From assembly GCA_945614335.1 (NCBI GenBank), contig CALZAP010000120.1, positions 1-5,481 on the forward strand: a stretch of DNA of 5,481 bases, in the 5' to 3' direction. The stretch comes from an uncultured Prevotella sp. (lineage in GTDB: Bacteria > Bacteroidota > Bacteroidia > Bacteroidales > Bacteroidaceae). Positions 1 through 5,481 of the stretch are shown in pieces. Numbering within the stretch: position 1 is the first letter of the stretch; the number at the start of each line of letters is the position of its first letter. The position numbers and the translations under genes are program-made. The notes under the pieces were generated by a model that saw only the letters and a program-made list of their open reading frames with translations, ran no database searches and was not told where the DNA came from.

Positions 1-1056
1 AAGCTGGCTGACGATGCTGCCTGCACCATGGTATCTCAAACCACCGGCATGGATGTTTGCGGGCTTAAACTTGTGTCCAAGGGTAAACATCGGGATAAGT
101 GGGGTGTAGCCAGCCTCGTCGCCAAAGTCATACTGGAACACGCCTCTTGTAAGTTTCGGGCAAGAGGCAGGCTCAGCCGCAATGAATTCGGTTGTCTTGC
201 CGTCGAGTATGTTATGGCGCATGAACGGGAATGCCAGTCCGCCGAAGTTAGAACCGCCACCGAAGCAAGCTATGATGGTGTCGGGGTATTCGCCTGCCAT
301 CGCCATCTGTTTCTCAGCCTCAAGACCGATGATGGTCTGGTGAAGAGTGACATGGCTAAGTACCGAGCCGAGGGTGTATTTGCAGTTTGGAGTGGTGGTG
401 GCTAACTCCACAGCCTCTGAAATGGCAGTACCGAGAGAACCGGGGTGAGTAGGGTCTACGGTAAGGATGTTTTTTCCCGCCCTTGTCGACATGGAAGGCG
501 AACCGGTGACAGCGGCTCCGAAGGTACGCATGATAGAGCTGCGGTAAGGCTTTTGCTCCATGGAAATCTTCACCTGGTATACGGCAGCGTCAAGTCCGAA
601 CACCTTTGCCGCATACGAGAGGGCAGCGCCCCATTGTCCGGCGCCAGTCTCTGTGGTGACATTGGTAGTGCCTTCCTGCTTGCAGTAGTAGCATTGAGGA
701 ATGGCAGAGTTTACTTTATGGCTACCGAGCGGGTTTACAGACTCGTTTTTGAAATATATGTGGGCAGGAGTGCCGAGAGCTTCCTCCAAGGCATAAGCGC
801 GTACAAGCGGTGTCGCCCTGTAATATTTGTACTTTTCGAGTACTGGCTCTGGAATGTCTATCCATGCGTTTGTAACGTCAAGTTCCTGTTTCGCACATTC
901 TGAGGCGAAGACATGGCTTAGGTCTTCAGCGGTCAATGGCTGATGGGTGGCAGGATTGAGTGGAGGCAGAGGTTTGTTGGGCATGTCTGCCTGAATGTTG
1001 TACCATTGTGTTGGAATCTGATCCTCTGTAAGGATGAACTTTTTTTGTTTTGACAT
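1..1056 (-). CDS. trpB: Tryptophan synthase beta chain, TrpB2 type (3' end missing)
   Basis: This cytosolic PLP enzyme joins indole to L-serine to give L-tryptophan. The 352 codons present read without interruption from the ATG at 1056 to the window edge; TrpB2 proteins are usually about 450 residues, so roughly the last 100 are outside. The PLP-binding lysine is K114 in GSHKVN, the catalytic glutamate is E136 in TETGAGQWG, and the PLP-phosphate loop is GGGSN at 266-270. The K-to-E spacing of 22 residues equals that of the classical enzyme (K87 and E109 in Salmonella). The long N-terminus and phrases such as NPLGSHK, HPGSLGTAISEAVE and HAGGLRYHG mark the TrpB2 branch, which generally does not pair with TrpA like TrpB1 and is thought to salvage indole. 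It follows pepT by 30 bases without a visible promoter, so co-transcription is likely. Whether a trpA or other trp genes lie nearby cannot be seen. Confidence 0.95.
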   Translation of the reverse strand, partial: MSKQKKFILTEDQIPTQWYNIQADMPNKPLPPLNPATHQPLTAEDLSHVFASECAKQELDVTNAWIDIPEPVLEKYKYYRATPLVRAYALEEALGTPAHIYFKNESVNPLGSHKVNSAIPQCYYCKQEGTTNVTTETGAGQWGAALSYAAKVFGLDAAVYQVKISMEQKPYRSSIMRTFGAAVTGSPSMSTRAGKNILTVDPTHPGSLGTAISEAVELATTTPNCKYTLGSVLSHVTLHQTIIGLEAEKQMAMAGEYPDTIIACFGGGSNFGGLAFPFMRHNILDGKTTEFIAAEPASCPKLTRGVFQYDFGDEAGYTPLIPMFTLGHKFKPANIHAGGLRYHGAGSIVSQL

Positions 1057-1086
1057 ATTTGTATTATTCAAGTTTATGTAATTTTT

Positions 1087-2313
1087 CTATCTATTATATT
1101 CTGCAGCTATCTGGCAGATCTTTACGATTACATTCATTGCCTTTTCCATAGACTGGACGCTGACAAACTCGTAGGGTCCATGGAAATTGACTCCGCCGGC
1201 AAAGATGTTCGGACATGGCAATCCGCGGAAACTTAGCTGCGCCCCGTCTGTGCCGCCACGAATAGGCTGTACCTTCGGTCTCACCTCACATTCCTGCATG
1301 GCTCTGAGAACGATGTCCACAACGTGCATCTGAGGTTCTATCTTCTCCTTCATGTTATAGTATTGGTCTTTCACCTCGGCGTTAACCGTGCCGTCGCCAT
1401 ATTTCTTGTTCATGGTTTCCGCACATTCTGCAATTGTCCGTTTTCTCGCCTCGAAGCGTTGCCTGTCGTGGTCGCGTATGATATAAGAGAGGTTAGCAGA
1501 CTCGGTATTGGTGTGCATGCCAATAAGATGGAAGAATCCCTCGTAGCCTTCTGTTGTCTCAGGCGTCTCGTCAGCCGGCAACATGGACGCGAACTCCACT
1601 GCGAGTTTATTGGCATTGATCATTTTACCCTTGGCATATCCTGGGTGTACGCTTACGCCTCTTATTTCCACTTTTGCGGAAGCAGCGTTGAAGTTTTCGT
1701 ATTCCAGTTCTCCCACGTCACCTCCATCAATGGTATACGCCCATTCGCAACCGAATCGTTCTACGTCGAAGTTGTGTGCTCCAAGTCCTATCTCCTCGTC
1801 AGGGTTAAACGCGATGCGGATGTCGCCATGAGGTATTTCCTTATGGTCGCGGAGGTAGCACATAGCCTGTACTATTTCTGCTATACCTGCTTTGTCGTCG
1901 GCCCCGAGCAGTGTGTGACCATCGGTCACGATGAGATCCTCTCCCACATGACTGAGCAATTCGGGGAAGCGTTTAGGTGAAGAAACTATGCCTTCTGAAA
2001 GCACGATGTCACCGCCGTCGTAGTTTTTCACAATGCGTGCCTTGATGTTGGCGCCGCTGCAGTCAGGCGACGTGTCGTAATGGCTGATAAATCCTATTAC
2101 AGGTGCATTGAGATTTTTGACATTAGCCTTTAGAGTGGCATAAAGATAGCCCTTCTCGTCAAGATAAACGTCATCAAATCCCTCTCGCAGAAGTTCTTTT
2201 TTCAGATACTCTGCAAACACCAATTGTTTTTCAGTACTTGGCACCGTAGAACTTTCTTCTGAAGACTGGGTGTCAAATTTTGTGTATTCGATAAATCGTT
2301 CTGTTAATTCCAT
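1087..2313 (-). CDS. pepT: Peptidase T (tripeptide aminopeptidase)
   Basis: This is a cytosolic di-zinc aminopeptidase of the M20 family that removes the N-terminal residue from tripeptides. All expected active-site residues are visible: H78 and D80 in SHYDTS, bridging D140 in LGADDK, E173-E174 in NPDEEIG, D196 in TIDGGD, H223 in the dimerisation-domain part (SVHPG), and H378 in NFHGPYE. These match the well-studied Salmonella enzyme almost position for position (H78, D80, D140, E173, E174, D196, H379), and 408 residues is the normal length. The start at 2313 gives [17 protein letters not shown], which aligns with the family N-terminus. A Bacteroidetes-type promoter ends 28 bases upstream, and no Shine-Dalgarno sequence is present, as is usual in this phylum. 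It is the first gene of a probable pepT-trpB operon; linking peptide breakdown with tryptophan formation is an inference from position only. Confidence 0.97.
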   Translation of the reverse strand: MELTERFIEYTKFDTQSSEESSTVPSTEKQLVFAEYLKKELLREGFDDVYLDEKGYLYATLKANVKNLNAPVIGFISHYDTSPDCSGANIKARIVKNYDGGDIVLSEGIVSSPKRFPELLSHVGEDLIVTDGHTLLGADDKAGIAEIVQAMCYLRDHKEIPHGDIRIAFNPDEEIGLGAHNFDVERFGCEWAYTIDGGDVGELEYENFNAASAKVEIRGVSVHPGYAKGKMINANKLAVEFASMLPADETPETTEGYEGFFHLIGMHTNTESANLSYIIRDHDRQRFEARKRTIAECAETMNKKYGDGTVNAEVKDQYYNMKEKIEPQMHVVDIVLRAMQECEVRPKVQPIRGGTDGAQLSFRGLPCPNIFAGGVNFHGPYEFVSVQSMEKAMNVIVKICQIAAEYNR

Positions 2314-2341
2314 TGTAAGTTATGTTTTCAGTTTTCGTTGG

Positions 2342-2372
2342 CAAAGATAATGTAAATCGGGCGAAATACAAA
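2342..2372 (-). promoter_or_regulatory. Bacteroidetes-type promoter of pepT
   Basis: Read on the minus strand, a TTTG element at 2369-2372 is followed after exactly 19 bases by TATCTTTG at 2342-2349. This fits the -33 TTTG and -7 TAnnTTTG consensus used by the primary sigma factor of Bacteroidetes. Initiation would fall near 2335-2337, leaving a leader of about 22 A-rich bases before the pepT ATG. The match is complete at every specified position; use in vivo is inferred. Confidence 0.8.
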
Positions 2373-2411
2373 ATAAAAGCGCAAAAACTTTTGTTTTTAT
2401 TCAAATTTATG

Positions 2412-2453
2412 GGAGATAAAGGAGTTAAAAGAGTTAAGGAGTTAAGGAGTTAA
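2412..2453. repeat. Five-unit tandem repeat of GGAGTTAA
   Basis: Five consecutive units read GGAGATAAA, GGAGTTAAA, AGAGTTAA, GGAGTTAA and GGAGTTAA. The two right-hand units are identical and the left ones diverge, as expected for an array growing by slippage or unequal exchange. Because the 8-base period is not a multiple of three, the repeated TTAA places TAA stops in all three frames of both strands, so the array cannot be coding. It lies about 40 bases upstream of the pepT -33 element, between that promoter and the tRNA terminator. From memory, arrays of this kind occur between genes in Prevotella and Bacteroides; their function is unknown to me. Confidence 0.85.
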
Positions 2454-2491
2454 GACGAATGTTTGAGCCGAGGGGAGTATCGAGAGGAAAC

Positions 2492-2523
2492 AAAAAAAGG
2501 TTTCCGTATGGGAAACCTTTTTT
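2492..2523 (-). terminator. Intrinsic terminator of tRNA-Val (symmetrical)
   Basis: A perfect 7-base-pair stem (GGTTTCC at 2499-2505 against GGAAACC at 2511-2517) closes a 5-base loop and is flanked by seven A on the left and six T on the right. On the minus strand it begins 6 bases after the tRNA and ends in a run of U, a textbook Rho-independent terminator. The flanking A/T runs extend the stem and would let it act in both directions, although no plus-strand gene is seen. It separates the tRNA from the pepT promoter. Confidence 0.88.
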
Positions 2524-2529
2524 CTTGTG

Positions 2530-2604
2530 TGGGCGCTGAGGGATTCGAACCCCCGACCCTCTGCTTGTAAGGCAGATGCTCTAAACCAGCTGAGCTAAGC
2601 GCCC
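2530..2604 (-). tRNA. tRNA-Val, anticodon TAC
   Basis: The minus strand folds into a complete cloverleaf. The acceptor stem has 7 perfect pairs (2598-2604 with 2531-2537), the D stem is GCTC/GAGC, and the anticodon stem is TCTGC/GCAGA. The anticodon loop is CTTACAA (2565-2571), giving anticodon TAC at 2567-2569, which reads valine codons. The variable region has 5 bases, and the T arm carries the loop TTCGAAT with one G-T wobble in its stem. The discriminator base is A at 2530 and is followed by CAC, so CCA is not encoded and must be added enzymatically. The gene stands alone with its own promoter and terminator. Confidence 0.97.
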
Positions 2605-2621
2605 TTTCTTGATTGCGGATG

Positions 2622-2653
2622 CAAAGGTACGTACTTTTTTTCATTCCACCAAA
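2622..2653 (-). promoter_or_regulatory. Bacteroidetes-type promoter of tRNA-Val
   Basis: On the minus strand TTTG (2650-2653) is followed after 20 bases by TACCTTTG (2622-2629), a complete match to the TTTG and TAnnTTTG consensus of the phylum. The -7 element lies 17 bases before the tRNA 5' end, which leaves room for a short leader removed by RNase P. The spacer contains a run of seven A. The -33 element is only 5 bases from the hairpin that follows the upstream barrel gene. Confidence 0.82.
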
Positions 2654-2658
2654 TTTTT

Positions 2659-2696
2659 CGGGAACTTTTTTGCTTTATTAGCGAAAAAAATTCCCG
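2659..2696 (-). terminator. Imperfect hairpin at the 3' end of the barrel gene
   Basis: CGGGAA at 2659-2664 pairs with TTCCCG at 2691-2696. After one C-A mismatch, six T-A pairs follow, then GC/GC with one bulged G (2683), around the 7-base loop TTTATTA. The structure begins 6 bases after the stop codon of the barrel gene, where a terminator would be expected. However, the stem is followed on the minus strand by AAAAATTT, not a clean run of U, so it may instead protect the mRNA 3' end or terminate only weakly. The inverted repeat is certain; the function is inferred. Confidence 0.5.
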
Positions 2697-2702
2697 ACAT
2701 GG

Positions 2703-3539
2703 TCAGTTATCCTCGTTTTCTCCTTTTGATTCGAGCTGTTGACGAAGATTCTCGTTCTCCATTCGCTCGTCTTCAAGCTGGGCGTTGATAGCTTCTATTT
2801 CCATTTGGTACATCTCGTGTATTGCTTCTGCGTCAGGTGCTTTTTTCCATTTGCCTCCACCTATATTATATGTTATTCCAATTTCCATGTTCAGTGTGGA
2901 AAGCGGCACGAGGCGGGATGCTGTTTTCTGTGACCTACTATAGTTGACATCCAGATGAAGAGACAGCTTCTGCGATAATGCAAGGTTGTTGAGCAAGCCA
3001 ACGGAATAGCTCAATGAGTTTTCATTGTAACTAATATTCCTTGAGAACCCGAAACCGACGTATGGTATGAAGTTGTATTTTCTTGAAGGATTATACCCGT
3101 AAAGCATATTGCAGAGATTGAACAACGCCTGTTCCTGCAGTGCCAGGTATTTTATGGAATTGTCGGAAGCCTTGTCGGAAATGACGTTCCTTCCCCAGAA
3201 GCCATTCAGTTTTGTTCTCAGTCCCAATCCCGGTGTAAACCATTTGCCGATGGCTAATGACAGTCCGAGATTGTTTCTGAATCCCTTGAATGGGCTTCCT
3301 GAAAGAGATTCCGGCTCATCGTCGGCATAGAAGGCTGATGCTGCCATAGAGGCAGACACAAACCAGTTGCTGAAAAACGAGTTGGTAACGACGTTGTTAT
3401 GCCTTACAGCATTGGTGTTCCAACCGGACTGCTTTTCCATCTGTCCGTCATCTTCAAGCGATGATATGTCTATATCGTCTTGCGCCATTGCGCCTATAGC
3501 GACGAGTAGGCCAAAGGTGATTGAAAATATCTTTTTCAT
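2703..3539 (-). CDS. Outer-membrane beta-barrel protein with C-terminal coiled coil
   Basis: The 278-residue product begins with a clear signal peptide (MKK, hydrophobic core, AMA|Q with cleavage after residue 19), so it is exported. An acidic stretch follows at 21-35. Residues 54 to about 226 alternate polar and hydrophobic residues in the manner of an outer-membrane barrel, with aromatic girdle-like positions (NSFFSNWFVS, IGKWFTPGLGLR, FIPYVGFGFS, LHLDVNYS, MEIGITYNI). Residues 234-272 are a charged helix with spaced I/L/M (I240, M243, I247, I251, L255, L265, L269), probably a coiled coil. The barrel and helix resemble the N-terminal part of Bacteroidales OmpA-family porins (from memory), but the peptidoglycan-binding OmpA domain expected next is absent. 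The gene starts 14 bases after mutL with no promoter seen, so it is probably co-transcribed with it. The exact function is not known. Confidence 0.85.
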   Translation of the reverse strand: MKKIFSITFGLLVAIGAMAQDDIDISSLEDDGQMEKQSGWNTNAVRHNNVVTNSFFSNWFVSASMAASAFYADDEPESLSGSPFKGFRNNLGLSLAIGKWFTPGLGLRTKLNGFWGRNVISDKASDNSIKYLALQEQALFNLCNMLYGYNPSRKYNFIPYVGFGFSRNISYNENSLSYSVGLLNNLALSQKLSLHLDVNYSRSQKTASRLVPLSTLNMEIGITYNIGGGKWKKAPDAEAIHEMYQMEIEAINAQLEDERMENENLRQQLESKGENEDN

Positions 3540-3553
3540 ATTCGTATAATTAT

Positions 3554-5413
3554 TTATCCCATTAATTGTTCTATTTCACGTTGAGGCAAGATACAGAGGA
3601 TGGCTTTGCCGTCAGGGGTATAGTTTACGTTAGAGCAGGCGAAAAGTTCGTTAACGAGCGACTCCATTTCCACATTCGTCAGCACTTGTCCGGTAGGTAT
3701 TGCAGCCGCGCGTGCCATGGTGAGCGCCAGCGACTTATGGATAGCTTCCAATGAGGGAGCACCTTTTTCCACTGTCTCTGCCACCATATTCACCAATAGT
3801 GTCCTGTAGTCAATGCCTTCCATGCCTGCGGGTACACCGTTGATGGAGTAGCTGCCTTGTCCAAGGTCAGACAATTCAAACCCCATTTTGGCCAGTTCCG
3901 GAAGCACTTTGTCGAGAATCACGGCAGATGAAGCCGGAAACTGTACCACTTCAGGAAACAACACCTGCTGGACATGTGCAGATTGTGTACACATCTGCTG
4001 CAGATACCGTTCATATTTAATTCTCATGTCTGCCCTGTGCTGCTCAATAATCATCAAGCCCGACTTTACGGCCGTCATGATGTATGTGGCCTTGTACTGA
4101 TAGTGTGCAGGCGAACGGTCGGTGAGCTCGTTGTTTTCATACACAAGCTGTTCCTCGTTTTCGTTTGGAGCTATATCAGAGTAGGGGTCGTCGTCGGCCA
4201 TTGGAAACAGTCCCTGTTCTTCCTGTGTCTGAGAGTCAGAACTGATATTCCGGTACAAGTCTTCCCATTTGTCAGGAACGTTATGCCTTTCTGTCGCTGT
4301 AGCCCTGAAGGGATTATAGTCAGCATTGTATTTCGGTTGCGGTGGAGCGATCATTTCCTGAGACGGGTCGAAGAGAGGCATGTCTGGTTGTCCCTCGGTA
4401 TCAAAGTCTATTGATGGAATCTCACAGAATTTTCCTATGGCATCGTTTATGGCAGCAGCGAGGATCTGCCATATAGGCTGTTCGTTTTCAAACTTTATCT
4501 CCGTTTTTGTAGGGTGAATGTTGACATCGATGTCGCCTGGGTTGACATCGAAGTAGATGAAATAAGGCACCTGCATGCCTACGGGTACGAGTCTTTCGAA
4601 TGCGTTCATCACAGCCTTGTGGAAGTATGGGTGTTTCATATACCTTCCATTGACAAAGAAGAATTGTTGTGTACATTTTTTCTTTGCCGACTCAGGTTTG
4701 CCCACAAATCCCCTTATATTACACATTTGCGTGTTTACTTCCACCGGCAGCAGGTCGTGGTTGAGTTTCTTTCCGAAAACGTCGACGATACGTTGTCTTA
4801 GATTGCCAGGCCTAAGATTGACGAGTTCAGTCGCATTACTGTGAAGAGAGAATGCTATCTCTGGATAAACGAGTGTTATTCTTTCAAATGCAGTAAGAAT
4901 ATTGTTCAGTTCCGTACTGTTCGTTTTCAGGAACTTCCTTCTTGCAGGCACATTGAAGAACAGGTTCTCAACCATGAAATTTGATCCGACAGGGCATGAT
5001 ATAGGTTCTTGCCTGACCACTTTCGACGCAGATATTTCGAGTTCGCTTCCTATTTCACTGTCCTTGTGGCGTGTTTTCAACTTCACTTGCGCCACAGCGG
5101 CAATAGAAGCCAGTGCCTCACCCCTGAATCCCATGGTGTGAAGGGCAAAGAGGTCGTCAGCCTTGTTGATTTTTGACGTGGCATGACGCTCAAAGGCCAA
5201 GCGTGCGTCGGTTTCCGACATACCCTTTCCGTCGTCAATGACTTGTATAGAAGTTCTTCCGGCATCGACAATCACTACGTCGATACTTTTAGCACCGGCG
5301 TCAACAGCGTTTTCCACCAGTTCTTTTATTACGGAGGCCGGTCGTTGTATAACCTCACCAGCCGCAATCTGGTTTGCCACTGAGTCTGGAAGGAGTTGTA
5401 TTATGTCTGACAT
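3554..5413 (-). CDS. mutL: DNA mismatch repair protein MutL
   Basis: MutL couples mismatch recognition by MutS to strand removal. The 619-residue protein has an intact N-terminal GHKL ATPase: motif [12 protein letters not shown] with catalytic E31 and Mg-binding N35, motif II IDDGKGM (60-65, DD instead of the common DN), ATP-lid motif GFRGEAL (95-101), [10 protein letters not shown] (154-163), and [12 protein letters not shown] with K303. An acidic, probably disordered linker spans about 335-435. The C-terminal dimerisation domain follows, with a possible sliding-clamp motif QQVLFP at 482-487. The endonuclease motif DQHA(X)2E(X)4E is degraded to EQHR at 457-460 with M463 in the place of Glu, and the usual cysteine and CPHGRP residues near the C-terminus read ARAAAI and TPDGKA. 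The start at 5413 gives the standard N-terminus ([16 protein letters not shown]). I see no convincing promoter in the 68 bases upstream. Confidence 0.97.
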   Translation of the reverse strand: MSDIIQLLPDSVANQIAAGEVIQRPASVIKELVENAVDAGAKSIDVVIVDAGRTSIQVIDDGKGMSETDARLAFERHATSKINKADDLFALHTMGFRGEALASIAAVAQVKLKTRHKDSEIGSELEISASKVVRQEPISCPVGSNFMVENLFFNVPARRKFLKTNSTELNNILTAFERITLVYPEIAFSLHSNATELVNLRPGNLRQRIVDVFGKKLNHDLLPVEVNTQMCNIRGFVGKPESAKKKCTQQFFFVNGRYMKHPYFHKAVMNAFERLVPVGMQVPYFIYFDVNPGDIDVNIHPTKTEIKFENEQPIWQILAAAINDAIGKFCEIPSIDFDTEGQPDMPLFDPSQEMIAPPQPKYNADYNPFRATATERHNVPDKWEDLYRNISSDSQTQEEQGLFPMADDDPYSDIAPNENEEQLVYENNELTDRSPAHYQYKATYIMTAVKSGLMIIEQHRADMRIKYERYLQQMCTQSAHVQQVLFPEVVQFPASSAVILDKVLPELAKMGFELSDLGQGSYSINGVPAGMEGIDYRTLLVNMVAETVEKGAPSLEAIHKSLALTMARAAAIPTGQVLTNVEMESLVNELFACSNVNYTPDGKAILCILPQREIEQLMG

Positions 5414-5426
5414 AGATTATTCTGAA

Positions 5427-5481
5427 TTATTTAAGATACTGTGATAATTTCCAAGCTTTCACAAGGAAAAATTGAACAATT
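5427..5481 (-). other. Possible 3' end of an upstream gene
   Basis: One minus-strand frame is open from the window edge for 17 codons (reading ...VQFFLVKAWKLSQYLK) and ends in TAA at 5427-5429, 13 bases before the mutL start. That gap resembles the 14-base gap after mutL and would suit an operon. A second frame is also open, ending at 5431, so neither is certain and the product cannot be named. The stretch may equally be an untranslated leader; only a weak promoter-like TATCTTAA (5431-5438) without a correctly spaced TTTG is present. Confidence 0.25.

Noticed and set aside
28..903. Two plus-strand frames of 125 and 152 codons near the left edge
   Set aside because: They are antisense to trpB, which reads through the whole region with all catalytic motifs intact.
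1057..1086. A terminator or promoter between pepT and trpB
   Set aside because: The 30 bases contain no inverted repeat and no TAnnTTTG element, so the two genes are taken as one transcription unit.
1324..1980. A 218-codon plus-strand frame opposite pepT
   Set aside because: It lies entirely within the intact pepT gene on the other strand, has no promoter or recognisable domain, and is explained by pepT codon bias.
2450..2644. A 64-codon minus-strand frame running through the tRNA (AGLEHLPYKQRVGGSNPSAPT)
   Set aside because: This peptide is simply the translation of the tRNA-Val and its terminator; similar tRNA-derived peptides are a common false annotation. The tRNA explains the sequence completely.
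3974..4414. A 146-codon plus-strand frame opposite mutL
   Set aside because: It is a shadow of mutL, mostly opposite the linker region, with no recognisable features.
5431..5465. A promoter for mutL (TATCTTAA with upstream CTTG)
   Set aside because: The -7 element lacks the TTTG end, and the nearest upstream candidate is 23 bases away and reads CTTG. The match is too weak to list as a promoter.
1..5481. Mobile element, CRISPR array, toxin-antitoxin or defence system
   Set aside because: No transposase, integrase, terminal inverted repeats, spaced direct repeats or small paired genes were seen. A tRNA can be an integration site, but there is no duplicated tRNA end or integrase in the window.

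Overview
The window looks like chromosomal DNA from a member of the Bacteroidota, most likely order Bacteroidales and close to Prevotella. The evidence is two well-formed Bacteroidetes promoters (TTTG, 19-20 bases, TAnnTTTG), the absence of Shine-Dalgarno sequences before the genes, a tRNA with no encoded CCA, and protein sequences of Bacteroidales character (MutL, and an outer-membrane barrel of the type linked to OmpA proteins in that order). The genus is inferred. Every recognised gene is on the minus strand, so transcription runs from right to left.

Layout from right to left, in the direction of transcription: the right edge (5427-5481) may hold the last codons of an unidentified upstream gene. 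mutL (3554-5413) encodes a 619-residue mismatch-repair ATPase. After 14 bases comes a 278-residue outer-membrane beta-barrel protein with a C-terminal coiled coil (2703-3539), followed at once by a long imperfect hairpin (2659-2696). A tRNA-Val(TAC) gene (2530-2604) follows with its own promoter and a strong intrinsic terminator. A non-coding stretch carries a five-unit tandem repeat of GGAGTTAA. pepT (peptidase T, 1087-2313) then has a clear promoter, and 30 bases after it comes a trpB2-type tryptophan synthase beta chain (1-1056) that runs off the left edge.

The genes form three transcription units: a mutL-barrel operon, a single tRNA, and a pepT-trpB operon. The last pairs release of amino acids from tripeptides with tryptophan formation from indole and serine, a plausible salvage pairing, although co-transcription is inferred only from spacing.

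I see no defence system, mobile element, CRISPR array or clearly new system; this is mostly ordinary housekeeping DNA. The points most worth a second look are the MutL that lacks the recognisable endonuclease motifs, the barrel protein that stops where an OmpA domain would be expected, and the 8-base tandem repeat upstream of the pepT promoter.
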